From contig NZ_JAFEMD010000009.1 of assembly GCF_016892765.1 (NCBI RefSeq), positions 1-64,000 on the forward strand: DNA of 64,000 nucleotides, in the 5' to 3' direction. Below the pieces are notes generated by a model. That model did no database searches, was not told the origin of the DNA, and was given only the letters and a program-made list of their open reading frames with translations. Position 1 is the first letter of the stretch; each line of letters starts with the position of its first letter. Shown piece after piece: positions 8,932 through 17,561 of this stretch. Both the position numbers and the translations under genes were made by a program. Source of the stretch: Microvirga arvi. GTDB taxonomy: Bacteria; Pseudomonadota; Alphaproteobacteria; Rhizobiales; Beijerinckiaceae.

Positions 8932-9993
8932 TTATAGGTAGTTGATCAGACTCAGGCCCTTGAGTTGCGCCGTGAGTGAATACGATGTCTGAATCTGCGT
9001 CATGATCTGATCGACCCTGATCTTCGCCTCGGCCGGATCGACGGCTTCCAGATGGGCGATCTTTTCTTCGAAGATGATCTTCTGGAGGCTCATGCGCTCG
9101 TTCGCCTGCTCGAGCTTTTCCTGAACAGTGCCGAGCCTGGCGCTGATCTCTGTCATCCCGGATACGGCTTTTGAGAGAGTCCCGATGACCTTGTTGACGA
9201 GAACCTCCCGCGTCTCCTCGCTGAGACGGTCGATGCCGAGGTCGAAGACCATGGTATAGGCCATCGTCAGCTTCTGAATTGCCTCATCGTTGGCGTTGGC
9301 TGTCACTTCCACCCGCTCCAGCGGCGAGATCCGGCTCTGGATGTTCTCGCTCGACGCATTGGACCAATTCTGCCAGTTGGCTCCCGTGAAGAGGTTCGCG
9401 AACGAGCCGTTCAGGAAGGTGTCCATATCGGCCGGGGTGATCGTGGAAACGCCGGCGGCGCTTTGGGGAAAACCGAAGCCTGCCGGCGGAGCGGCCGCGA
9501 ATGCCGCATCCAAAGCCGCTTTCGCGGCTGAGGGCGCTGCGCCGCCCAAGTAATCGTTGAACGGCTTCTCCTGCGAGTTCACGCCTCCGAAGACGAACTG
9601 GCCGTTCACGTCGCTGTTGAGCGCCGTCGTCAGGCTGCTCAGGCCGGCCTGGGCCTGATACTTCAGCACCCCCATCGTTGCCGATGTCAGAGGCGTCGAG
9701 ATGAGGGCATCCATCAGCTTGTCGGCGTTGCTTCGAAACTGATCGAGCACCTTCGTCATGGACTTGAGGCGCAGCGTCGTTGACGCGTTGCTGTCGGTTA
9801 GAACATCGAGTTCGGCCCGATCTTGGCGCAGGGACAGCGTCGTTCCGGTCTTGTAGCCCAGTTTCAGGCCGACATCGGCGTCACGGCCCGTCGTCAGCTC
9901 CTTGTTGGCCTTCACCAAATTGGCCTGGAGCTTGTCCAGGGTCGACTTGGACGAGTTCCACAGCGACACGGTAGAAACGAAAGTCGTTCTCAT
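8932..9993 (-). CDS. flgL: Flagellar hook-filament junction protein FlgL (HAP3)
   Basis: FlgL joins the hook to the filament and is exported through the flagellar channel. The 353-residue sequence has flagellin-like ends: an N-terminal helix with LWNSSKSTLDKLQANLVKAN and a C-terminal helical region (ERMSLQKIIFEEKIAHLEAVDP) that pair in the polymer, with a variable alanine-rich centre (about 140-190). No signal peptide is present, as expected for type III export. It follows flgK by three bases. Length and both terminal motifs support FlgL rather than flagellin. Confidence 0.94.
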   Translation of the reverse strand: MRTTFVSTVSLWNSSKSTLDKLQANLVKANKELTTGRDADVGLKLGYKTGTTLSLRQDRAELDVLTDSNASTTLRLKSMTKVLDQFRSNADKLMDALISTPLTSATMGVLKYQAQAGLSSLTTALNSDVNGQFVFGGVNSQEKPFNDYLGGAAPSAAKAALDAAFAAAPPAGFGFPQSAAGVSTITPADMDTFLNGSFANLFTGANWQNWSNASSENIQSRISPLERVEVTANANDEAIQKLTMAYTMVFDLGIDRLSEETREVLVNKVIGTLSKAVSGMTEISARLGTVQEKLEQANERMSLQKIIFEEKIAHLEAVDPAEAKIRVDQIMTQIQTSYSLTAQLKGLSLINYL

Positions 9994-9996
9994 GGC

Positions 9997-11460
9997 TTAG
10001 CCTACGACGCTGAGGAGGGTTTTGAGCATCTGGTCGATCACGGACAGCAGCTTCGCCGACGCGGCGTACGACTTCTCCAGCTGCAGCATGAGGGCGGTCT
10101 CATCGTCCATGTTGACGTCGGTGGCGTTGGACAACGCCTCGGAGGCATGGGCCAGAAGCGTCGTCTGGTAATCGACGCTCTGGCTTGCACTCTGGCGCGA
10201 GGCCTCGACCCAGCTTCCGGAGAGAGACGCGAAGGCCTGCAAGGAGGCACCGGTCCCAAATCCGAGGGAGGGATCGAAGGGGCGCTGCGCGACCATCGCC
10301 TCGGACAGGGCGAAGAGCCGCTCCGAGAAGGCCGCACTTGCGTTTCCGTCAGGGTTATAGACGTAATCCGCGCTGGTTGCGCCGCCGTCTCGAATGACCT
10401 CGAATTTCCCGCCCTTGGTCGGATCGACCGCGTCATTCACTTGGATGAGGCCGGCCAGCCCGGCGGAAGCGGGCATGGTCGGAATCCCTGTCGCCCCCGC
10501 GTAGGTGAAGACACCGGGCATGTCGGGCTGCCCGCCGCCGCTCTGGTCGGTTTCCCTGAAAGCCTGGATCAGCCCGCGCGCGAGCTCATCGAGCTGCTTC
10601 TGATAAGTGACGGCCACCTCGTCCCGGACCCGCGCTAATCCAGCAAGGTTGCCGGAATTGAGCGGCATGGGCGCTCCCGGTCCCGTCACCTGAACCCCAT
10701 CGATGAAGACATGGGCTCCGGAGACGCCGGCGTCGAAGGCAGCCGTGGGGCTGAACTTCACCAGGCGCGGGCTGCGATCGAAGAGCGGCACGCCGCTGTC
10801 GGTGTAAAGGGCGATATCGTTGTCGGCGCGCGGCACGACCGTGATCCCGATTTCTTCCGAGAGCTGCGCAATCAGGTTGTCCCTGGTGTCCATGGCGTCG
10901 GAGACGTCGGCGCCGAGGGCGGAACCGCTCATCACCTGCTGATTGGCCTTCTCGAACTTCTGCAGAAGATCGTTGATGCGGCCGACCGAGCCGGCCATGG
11001 CCTCGTCCGTCTCCAGTCGAATCGCCTGAATTGTTGCGGTCGCCTGGTTCAGGGTAGCGGTCAGATCGGACGCCGCCTTGACGAAGGCACGTGCAAGCAC
11101 GGGGTTGTCCGGCGCATTGGCATATTGCTGGAGCGCATGATCCAACGCCCCCACCCGGGCTGCCGGCGATTGATCGAGCTCCGTGTCGCCGATGGTCTGG
11201 CTCAGCTTCTGCAGGCCGTCGAGCATGGCCTTCTGCGTAGCGACGTCGGAGGTCGTCTCAAGCATCTTCGTCAGAAGCGCCTGGTCGCTCGCCCTGAGCA
11301 CCGTGATGCGCGCGAAACCGCCGGTGGTCGTGAGAGCGCCGATCTTGCGGGAATAGCTTGGATCGGACGCACCCGACGTATTCCGGGACACGATCGCCAT
11401 CTGCGATTGCGACGCCTGGAGCGATGAGCGTGCCGTGTTATAGGCAACAGACAATGACAT
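9997..11460 (-). CDS. flgK: Flagellar hook-associated protein FlgK (HAP1)
   Basis: FlgK is the first junction protein on top of the hook. The 487-residue protein has the conserved N-terminal segment (LSVAYNTARSSLQASQSQM followed by a serine/asparagine-rich stretch), a long helical region and the family C-terminus with the VNMDDETALMLQLEKSYAASAKLL block. It is somewhat shorter than the enteric protein. Order is flgE-flgK-flgL. The probable FlgN-type chaperone for FlgK is encoded at 3178-3528 in the same operon. Confidence 0.95.
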   Translation of the reverse strand: MSLSVAYNTARSSLQASQSQMAIVSRNTSGASDPSYSRKIGALTTTGGFARITVLRASDQALLTKMLETTSDVATQKAMLDGLQKLSQTIGDTELDQSPAARVGALDHALQQYANAPDNPVLARAFVKAASDLTATLNQATATIQAIRLETDEAMAGSVGRINDLLQKFEKANQQVMSGSALGADVSDAMDTRDNLIAQLSEEIGITVVPRADNDIALYTDSGVPLFDRSPRLVKFSPTAAFDAGVSGAHVFIDGVQVTGPGAPMPLNSGNLAGLARVRDEVAVTYQKQLDELARGLIQAFRETDQSGGGQPDMPGVFTYAGATGIPTMPASAGLAGLIQVNDAVDPTKGGKFEVIRDGGATSADYVYNPDGNASAAFSERLFALSEAMVAQRPFDPSLGFGTGASLQAFASLSGSWVEASRQSASQSVDYQTTLLAHASEALSNATDVNMDDETALMLQLEKSYAASAKLLSVIDQMLKTLLSVVG

Positions 11461-11491
11461 GGATCAGTGGCCCTGGGGCAAGAGTGCAGAG

Positions 11492-12706
11492 TTACCGCTT
11501 CAGGTTCATCAGAACGTCGAGCAGTTCCGACCCTGTCTGGAAGACCTTGGAATTGGCGGTGTAGCTGGTCTGGGCCTCGATCATCGCCGTCAGCTCGGTT
11601 CCGATATCGACGTTCGATCCCTCGAGAGCACCCGAGGCGATGGAGCCGAAGCCGGACATCTCCGGGAATCCGACCTGATACCCGCCCGAGGCAGCGGTCG
11701 TCTCGTAGACGTTGCCGGCGCGCGGATACAGATTGTCGGGGCTTGGAACAGTGGCCAACGGAATGCGATAGGCGCCGACTCGCGAGCCATCCTCGTAGAC
11801 GGCATAAACGGTGCCATCGGATGCGAACTCGACGTCCTTGACGGCGGAAGGCGCGTTGCCGTTGGAAGCACCCTTCACGTTGTACTCGCCGGCAAGCTGA
11901 GTCATGCCCTTCATGTCGAGGGCGAAGGGTTCGCCGCCGGGAATGTTGAAGTTCAGCACGGAGGTGCCCATCAGCGCCATATCCAGCTGACCGTCGGCGT
12001 CGAATTCGAGGGTCTTCGTCAATGTTCCGGTCAGGGGATCGAGAGGATCGGTGCCGTTGGCGACCGTCATGGTCCACGTGTCTGCATCCACTTTGACCAG
12101 CGTGATGTCGATCTTGATCGGGTTGCCGACCTTGTCATAGACCTGAAGCGACGATTTCTGATTGTAGGCAGGCGCAACCGCCGGCGCATCGCTGTAGGGC
12201 AGATTGCCCGCGAACGTTCCCTCGGTCGACCCGGAGGCCTGCATGCCGAAGGATTTCATGTTGACGGGCTCGACGCCATCGAGGCTATTGAGAGCCGGGT
12301 TGGCCGAGCCGGACGCCAGATTGTAGCCCATGAGCGTGAAGCCGGCGGCATTGACGAGATTGCCGCTGCGGCCGTCCACTACGAAGTTGCCGGCGCGGGT
12401 CAGGTAGGGCGAGCCGCTCGGATCCGAGACCACGAAGAAGCCGTTGCCGGAGATGGCGAGGTCCGTTCCGGACGTCGTATAGGCAATGGGTCCCTGATCG
12501 CCGATCGTGTAGCGAACCTGGCTGGTGACGGATCCCGAATTGTAGTTGCCTTCGCTCGAGGGCAGGATGAGCGACGAGAACTCCGTCGAGGCGCGCTTGT
12601 ATCCAGTGGTGCTCGAATTCTGGATGTTTTCGGCGACAGTCCCAAGCTTGTTGGACTGGGCGTTCATGCCAGAGACGCCGCTACGAAGAACGCCATAAAG
12701 ACTCAT
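11492..12706 (-). CDS. flgE: Flagellar hook protein FlgE
   Basis: FlgE polymerises into the hook, the flexible joint between rod and filament. The 404-residue protein has the rod/hook N-terminal signature (LRSGVSGMNAQSNKLGTVAENIQN), the internal DLAISGNGFFVV strand shared by hook and distal rod proteins, and the C-terminal EAQTSYTANSKVFQTGSELLD helix. The central domain is the usual D1-D2 insertion. It follows fliI after a 94-base gap (12707-12800) and precedes flgK by 31 bases; the larger gap before it may hold an internal promoter, though I cannot identify one. Confidence 0.96.
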   Translation of the reverse strand: MSLYGVLRSGVSGMNAQSNKLGTVAENIQNSSTTGYKRASTEFSSLILPSSEGNYNSGSVTSQVRYTIGDQGPIAYTTSGTDLAISGNGFFVVSDPSGSPYLTRAGNFVVDGRSGNLVNAAGFTLMGYNLASGSANPALNSLDGVEPVNMKSFGMQASGSTEGTFAGNLPYSDAPAVAPAYNQKSSLQVYDKVGNPIKIDITLVKVDADTWTMTVANGTDPLDPLTGTLTKTLEFDADGQLDMALMGTSVLNFNIPGGEPFALDMKGMTQLAGEYNVKGASNGNAPSAVKDVEFASDGTVYAVYEDGSRVGAYRIPLATVPSPDNLYPRAGNVYETTAASGGYQVGFPEMSGFGSIASGALEGSNVDIGTELTAMIEAQTSYTANSKVFQTGSELLDVLMNLKR

Positions 12707-12800
12707 GTATAGCTCCTGCGATTTCAGCTCGAACTAAACACCACGACGCTTGTGCGAAGCTGTGTTGGAACGTGCCGTTGATAGGGATGAGAAGGACAAA

Positions 12801-14132
12801 CTACTGCCTCAGGATCTGGGCCAGATCCATGAAGGCGTCGCGGCTGGCCGGCATGGATGGATCCTGCCGCAAGGCTTCATAGATCTTCGGGACGATCACG
12901 ACGGCCTGATCGAGTTCCTGATCGTTGCCAGGATGATAGCCGCCCATCAGCCTGAGATCGCGGGTATCCTCGAAGCGCGCAATGAGGCTGCGCAGGCGCC
13001 GCACGAGCTCCTTCTGATCGGGAGACCACACGTGATCGGCCAGACGCGAGATGGAGCCTAGAACATTGATGGCCGGATAGCGGCCCTGGTCGGCAATGGA
13101 GCGGTCGAGAACGATATGCCCGTCCAGTGTTCCGCGAATGTTGTCGGCGACCGGATCGTTGTGATCATCGCCATCGATGAGCACCGAGAAGATGCCCGTG
13201 ATCGCTCCCTTGCCTTCCTCTCCGGGCCCGGCCCGCTCCAGAAGGCGGGGCAACTCGCTGAACACGCTGGGGGTATAGCCGCGCGCCACGGCAGGCTCGC
13301 CGGCGGCAAGCGCCACGTCGCGGGCCGCGTGGGCATAACGGGTGACAGAATCGACGATGAGCAGCACCGATTCCCCGCAATCGCGGAAATATTCAGCCAA
13401 GGCCACAGCCGTCCTCGGCGCCTGACGGCGCATCATCGGGCTCTCATCGCCGGTCGAGACGACCATGATGGACTTGTGGAGATTAGCCTGGATCGGCCCC
13501 TCCAGAAATTCCCGGACTTCGCGCCCGCGCTCTCCGACAAGAGCGACCACAATAGTGTCGAAGCCCTCGCATTTCGCCAGCATGGTCAGGAGGGTGGACT
13601 TGCCGACGCCCGAGCCGGCAAAGATGCCGATGCGCTGCCCCTTGCAGATGGGTGTGAACAGATCGATCGCCTTCACACCGGTTCTCAACGGCTCCTTGAC
13701 CCTGGAACGGGTCATGGCAGAGGGAGGCTCGGCATCGTTGCGGACTGCCATCGCGCCGGGAATGAGTGGGCCCATTCCGTCCAGGGGCTCGCCGAGAGCG
13801 TTGATCACTCTCCCGCGCCAGCTGTAATCGGGGCTCAAGCCGATATCGCCTGCGAGAAAGGCTGGCGTGCCGAGGCCGGCCTCGATCCTTCCGTTGAATG
13901 GTTTGACCGTGACGCCGCCATCGTCGATGCGCACGACCTCTCCGATCTCGGTCTTCCCCTGAGCCGAGAAGCCGACTCGGTCTCCAAGCCTGACGAACTG
14001 GGACAAACCCGTGACACGGTAATAGCTGGGCGTGACCTCACGGATGACGCCGCTGATCTTAACCTTTCGCCGTGTTCCACCTTCGGTGAGGACGAGTTCT
14101 TCAAGCGATTGCAGCGCGTTCATCGCAGTCAT
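12801..14132 (-). CDS. fliI: Flagellum-specific ATPase FliI
   Basis: FliI is the F1-beta-like ATPase of the flagellar export apparatus; it hydrolyses ATP at the cytoplasmic side to release substrates from chaperones. The 443-residue protein has a Walker A motif AGSGVGKST at 172-180, a Walker B region at LLIVDSVTRYAHA and the downstream GSISRL segment typical of the family. The ATG at 14132 overlaps the flgF stop by one base; an alternative ATG at 14123 is three codons in. Its negative regulator FliH is encoded at 25369-26031. Confidence 0.97.
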   Translation of the reverse strand: MTAMNALQSLEELVLTEGGTRRKVKISGVIREVTPSYYRVTGLSQFVRLGDRVGFSAQGKTEIGEVVRIDDGGVTVKPFNGRIEAGLGTPAFLAGDIGLSPDYSWRGRVINALGEPLDGMGPLIPGAMAVRNDAEPPSAMTRSRVKEPLRTGVKAIDLFTPICKGQRIGIFAGSGVGKSTLLTMLAKCEGFDTIVVALVGERGREVREFLEGPIQANLHKSIMVVSTGDESPMMRRQAPRTAVALAEYFRDCGESVLLIVDSVTRYAHAARDVALAAGEPAVARGYTPSVFSELPRLLERAGPGEEGKGAITGIFSVLIDGDDHNDPVADNIRGTLDGHIVLDRSIADQGRYPAINVLGSISRLADHVWSPDQKELVRRLRSLIARFEDTRDLRLMGGYHPGNDQELDQAVVIVPKIYEALRQDPSMPASRDAFMDLAQILRQ

Positions 14133-14857
14133 CAGGTGCTAGGACCCAGGGTCCTGATGGCATCCATGAGCGTTGACTCGCTTTCCTGGATCGTCGTTGC
14201 CGCACTCTCGAAGTTTCTCTGAACGGCGATCATCTTGGTCATTTCGAGGACCGGATTGACGTTCGAGCCTTCACTGTAGCCTTGCTGGATGCCGGTCGAG
14301 TTGAAATCCTGCACGACTTCACCGGCGACGTTCGGAATCACGCCCGAGTTTCCGAAGCGCGTTAGCTTGGCATCGGCTCTCAGGTTGAAGAGTCCGATGG
14401 CTCCGACCTGGTTGCTGCCCTGGGTGATCGTGCCGTCGCGGCCGATCGTCGGCGTTCCTGCCATCGGATCGAGGGCAATGGGCGTGCCTCCGGCATCGAG
14501 GACCTGATATCCATCCACCGTCAGCAGATCACCATTCTCGTTCATCTTGAAGCGGCCGTCCCGGGTATAGACCGAGCCATTGGGACCATTGAAGGCGAAC
14601 CAGGCCTCACCCTGGATGGCGACATCGAGCGGGTTGTCCGTCTTGATGACGGGTCCCGTGCGGCGGGACACGAAGTTCTGGCCGGACGATGCAAAGGAGA
14701 CGTTCTCCTTCGCTGCCAGGGACAGGATCTCCTCGAACTTCACCTCATCGGCGCGAAAGCCGCCCGTGTTGATGTTCGCAACATTGTTCGCAATCGTATT
14801 GAGGCGCTTCTCCATGGCCACTTGGGCCGACAACGCCACATAGAGTGAAGATTGCAT
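14132..14857 (-). CDS. flgF: Flagellar proximal rod protein FlgF
   Basis: FlgF forms part of the proximal rod. Start at 14857 (MQSSLYVALSAQVAMEKRLN, 241 residues) is preferred over the longer frame to 14938 because the family N-terminus begins there and a strong GGAGG ribosome site sits just upstream. Diagnostic features are the TIANNVANINTGGFR signature, the DVAIQGEAWFAF strand and a C-terminal helix (KMIAVQRNFESAATTIQ). It is the first gene of the left flagellar operon, divergent from motA, so the operon promoter should lie in 14858-15069. Confidence 0.94.
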   Translation of the reverse strand: MQSSLYVALSAQVAMEKRLNTIANNVANINTGGFRADEVKFEEILSLAAKENVSFASSGQNFVSRRTGPVIKTDNPLDVAIQGEAWFAFNGPNGSVYTRDGRFKMNENGDLLTVDGYQVLDAGGTPIALDPMAGTPTIGRDGTITQGSNQVGAIGLFNLRADAKLTRFGNSGVIPNVAGEVVQDFNSTGIQQGYSEGSNVNPVLEMTKMIAVQRNFESAATTIQESESTLMDAIRTLGPST

Positions 14858-15069
14858 CTGAAATCCTCCAGCCTGAGTCTCCCTTAAGAGACCAATGCCA
14901 TCGGAAGCGCGCCAGCCTTCCGCATGCGGCAGCTGCAAGACCGATGATCATGGCAGGATCCGTAGTCCAGCAGCCTTGCATGGGGCTTGCTCCCGCGTTT
15001 CCAGCTTCGCGCAAGCCTCCGCGATTAGGACATTCTCAACAGGATGGACTTCGAAAGAGGACTACGGCA
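14858..15069. promoter_or_regulatory. Divergent flgF/motA intergenic region
   Basis: About 210 bases separate the flgF ATG (minus) from the motA start (plus). Each side carries a clear ribosome site (GGAGG before flgF; GAAAGAGGA before motA). Because the two flagellar operons diverge here, at least two promoters are expected. I cannot pick out a convincing sigma-54 or sigma-28 type element by eye. The region is open in the motA frame up to 14845, but the extra residues are not MotA-like. Confidence 0.5.
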
Positions 15070-15951
15070 TTGGGCGTCTTAATCGGACTGGCAGTTGCCA
15101 TCGGCTCGCTCGTGAGCGGCTATGTCGCCATGGGAGGGCATCTGGCCGTCATCTGGCAGCCTTGGGAATATGTGATCATCTGTGGCATCGCGATCGGCAC
15201 CTTCATCATCGCCAATCCTATGGCCCTGGTGAAGGATACCGGGCGGGCTGCCCGCGAGGCGATCTCGGGAGCCGTTCCCAAGCGGGAACACTATCTTTCG
15301 ATTCTCGGCCTTCTCTACGCCCTCATGCGGGAGCTGAAGAACAGGCCGCGCAACGAGGTCGAAGGTCATATCGATCAGCCCGAGGAATCGGAGATCTTCA
15401 AGGCTTTTCCGAGCGTCCTGAAGGACAAGGATCTGACCCTCTTCATCTGCGACTATGCCCGCCTCATCATCATCGGCAACGCCCGCCCCCATGAGATCGA
15501 AGCGCTCATGGCGGAGGAGATCGCCACGCTCAAGCGCGACCGCACGAAGCCGTACTATTCCATCAACACGGTCTCCGAAGCCCTGCCCGCACTCGGCATC
15601 GTGGCCGCCGTGCTCGGAATCGTGAAGGCGCTTGGCGCCATCGACCAGTCTCCCACGATTCTCGGCGGTCTGATCGCCTCGGCCCTTGTCGGCACCTTCG
15701 GCGGCATCTTCATCTCCTACGCGTTCCTGTCTCCCCTGGCCAACAAGGTCAAGGCGACCCGCGAGAAGCAGACCCGCGTCTACGTCATCGTAAAGCAGGC
15801 TCTCATCGCCTACATGAACGGCGCTCTGCCGCAGATCGCCGTCGAGCATGGGCGCAAGGGCATCTCTGTCGAGTACCGTCCGACCATCGACGAGGTTGAA
15901 GCGGCCACGACGACGGGCGGCCGATCCGAAGAGCTGAAAGAGGCGGCTTAA
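15070..15951 (+). CDS. motA: Flagellar stator protein MotA
   Basis: MotA, with MotB, makes the proton-conducting stator of the motor in the inner membrane. I place the start at a TTG (15070), nine bases after an AGAGG ribosome site; this gives 293 residues beginning MGVLIGLAVAIGSLVSGYVA, which matches the normal N-terminus, whereas the in-frame ATG codons upstream add an unrelated tail. Four transmembrane segments are visible (two N-terminal, two at about 185-235) with a large cytoplasmic loop between them. It heads the motA-fliM-fliN-fliG-flhB operon. Its partner motB lies in the opposite-strand operon at 24173-25372. Confidence 0.93.
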   Translation: MGVLIGLAVAIGSLVSGYVAMGGHLAVIWQPWEYVIICGIAIGTFIIANPMALVKDTGRAAREAISGAVPKREHYLSILGLLYALMRELKNRPRNEVEGHIDQPEESEIFKAFPSVLKDKDLTLFICDYARLIIIGNARPHEIEALMAEEIATLKRDRTKPYYSINTVSEALPALGIVAAVLGIVKALGAIDQSPTILGGLIASALVGTFGGIFISYAFLSPLANKVKATREKQTRVYVIVKQALIAYMNGALPQIAVEHGRKGISVEYRPTIDEVEAATTTGGRSEELKEAA

Positions 15952-15954
15952 CCC

Positions 15955-16884
15955 ATGAGCGGGACACACAGCGCCAACGATATTCGCGACATGCTGCTGG
16001 ACTCCGCGGGCCTGACGCTCGACCGGCTTCCGATGCTGCATGTCATCTTCGACCGCATGTCCACCAGCTGCGCCGAGCATCTGCGTCACATGGCGGCCTC
16101 GCCCATGTACTACTCGCTCAGCGGCCTCGAGAGCGGACGGGTCACGGAAATCCTGGAGATGTACGAGGCAAACGCCGTTGCGGGCATCTTTCATGCTCCG
16201 GAATGGGACAGCCACATCCTGATCGGATTTGATCGCGACTTCATCTATACGATGGTGGAAATCCTCTTCGGATCCGATGGATCCGAACCGCCGGTCGAAG
16301 AAGTGCGCGGCTTCTCCAGCATCGAGTTGCGAATGGCGCAGACGCTCTTCGAGCAGGTCGCCAAGGCCCTGCAGGCCTCTTTCGCACTGGTGGCCGATAC
16401 GAAATTCAAGCTCGAGCGCATCGAGACCCGCATGGACTTCGCGGTGATCGGCCGCCGCAACAATCAGGCCGTTGCCGCGAAGTTCCTGCTTCAGGCTCTC
16501 AATCGCGGCGGCGAGATGTTCGTCATCATTCCGCAATCGGTCCTGAACCCCATGCGCAAGGTGCTCTCCCGCGTCGTCAGCGGCGAGTCGTCCGGCCGGG
16601 ATCCGCGCTGGATGAAGCAGATCGCGACCGAGGTGAAGAAGACCGAGGTGACGCTCAAGGCGGTTCTCGAGGAGCGTTTCCTCTCCCTCGGCGAGATCGC
16701 CGACCTGAAGGTGGGCGACGTTATCGAGCTGCAGGCGACACCGCGCAGCCGCGTGAAGCTCGAAGGCAATCAGCAAGGCCTCTTCTGGTGCAATATCGGC
16801 CAGTCGGAAGGCAATTACGTCCTGAAGGTGGACGAACTCATCGACCAAGAGAAAGAATTCCTCGACGATGTCCTCCCTCGCTAA
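15955..16884 (+). CDS. fliM: Flagellar motor switch protein FliM
   Basis: FliM forms the middle of the C-ring and binds phospho-CheY to set rotation. The 309-residue protein has the FliM central domain (about 45-230) and the C-terminal SpoA-like domain (about 240-305, LKVGDVIELQATPRSRVKLEG). The N-terminal CheY-binding peptide is diverged (SANDIRDMLLDS instead of the usual SQxEIDxLL pattern). It begins three bases after motA, and its end overlaps the next gene by 17 bases. Assignment is secure from domain content and the neighbouring fliN and fliG. Confidence 0.94.
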   Translation: MSGTHSANDIRDMLLDSAGLTLDRLPMLHVIFDRMSTSCAEHLRHMAASPMYYSLSGLESGRVTEILEMYEANAVAGIFHAPEWDSHILIGFDRDFIYTMVEILFGSDGSEPPVEEVRGFSSIELRMAQTLFEQVAKALQASFALVADTKFKLERIETRMDFAVIGRRNNQAVAAKFLLQALNRGGEMFVIIPQSVLNPMRKVLSRVVSGESSGRDPRWMKQIATEVKKTEVTLKAVLEERFLSLGEIADLKVGDVIELQATPRSRVKLEGNQQGLFWCNIGQSEGNYVLKVDELIDQEKEFLDDVLPR

Positions 16885-17179
16885 CGTCATCCTCTTTCTT
16901 GCTCTCGTGACGACCAGCGTCATGGTCGCGGTCATGTACGTGAAGCTCAAGAAGCTCGACAGGTATCATGCCGAGTATCAGCAGATCTTCGACAGGACTG
17001 GAGAGGCCCTGAAAGGGGCTCAGACGGCCGTCATGAGCTTCGGCTCCGAAGGCAAGGAGACCCTCAGCTTGCTCGGCTCGCGCATTGAGGAAGCCAAGGC
17101 GGTCGCCAGGCAGCTCGAAGCGCTCACGCGAGAGGCGCACCAGCACACGCAATCCCATTCAAACTCGCTTAAGTCCTAA
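16868..17179 (+). CDS. Small single-pass membrane protein between fliM and fliN
   Basis: A 103-residue protein with an N-terminal transmembrane helix (about 5-25) and a charged, helical cytoplasmic tail likely to form a coiled coil (about 27-95), ending in a histidine/serine-rich segment. It starts inside fliM (17-base overlap) and ends 11 bases before fliN, so it belongs to the motor operon. Proteins of this shape occur at the same place in other rhizobial flagellar clusters, but I know no function. A role in placing or stabilising the C-ring is only inference from position. Confidence 0.75.
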   Translation: MSSLANVILFLALVTTSVMVAVMYVKLKKLDRYHAEYQQIFDRTGEALKGAQTAVMSFGSEGKETLSLLGSRIEEAKAVARQLEALTREAHQHTQSHSNSLKS

Positions 17180-17190
17180 GGCTCAATCCC

Positions 17191-17547
17191 ATGACAAACC
17201 CCTTCGAAAGTAAATCCCAGGACAAGGCTGTCTGGCAGCAGGAGAGCGCCTTCTCCGCGCAGGACGACAAGTTCGGTGGCGGCAGGAACCTGGACTCGAT
17301 CCTGCGCATCCCGGTGACCATTCAGGTTGTTCTCGGCTCTGCCACGATGCCTGTGGCGAACCTGATGAAGCTCGGCAGAGGCGCCATCGTTCCTCTCGAT
17401 CACCGCGTGGGCGAGCCCGTCGACGTAGTCGTCAACGGCAGGATCATTGCGCGCGGCGAAGTCGTGGTGGTCGAAGACGACAATTCCCGCTTTGGCATCT
17501 CGCTCACCGAGATCGTCGGGCCTCCCACCAACGATCTTAACGGCTAA
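17191..17547 (+). CDS. fliN: Flagellar motor switch protein FliN
   Basis: FliN is the outermost C-ring protein and also docks the export ATPase complex via FliH. The 118-residue protein carries a SpoA domain (about 38-115) with the family pattern ILRIPVTIQVVLGSATMPVANLMKLGRGAIVPLD split over the two strands. The N-terminal 35 residues are polar and unstructured, as usual. It lies between the small membrane protein and fliG in the motor operon, with a 14-base gap to the fliG ATG. Confidence 0.95.
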   Translation: MTNPFESKSQDKAVWQQESAFSAQDDKFGGGRNLDSILRIPVTIQVVLGSATMPVANLMKLGRGAIVPLDHRVGEPVDVVVNGRIIARGEVVVVEDDNSRFGISLTEIVGPPTNDLNG

Positions 17548-17561
17548 AGTGGTTGTCCAGC

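Noticed and set aside
11459..12712. Plus-strand open frame of 417 codons opposite flgE
   Set aside because: Covers exactly the hook gene on the other strand and has shadow-type composition.
14845..15069. Upstream in-frame ATG codons as the motA start
   Set aside because: They add about 75 residues without MotA similarity; the TTG at 15070 has a good ribosome site and gives the normal N-terminus.
15079..16950. Minus-strand open frame of 623 codons opposite motA, fliM and the small membrane protein
   Set aside because: It lies wholly antisense to two firmly identified genes, is rich in His/Arg/Asp/Gly as expected for a reverse-frame shadow in high-GC DNA, and shows no domain.
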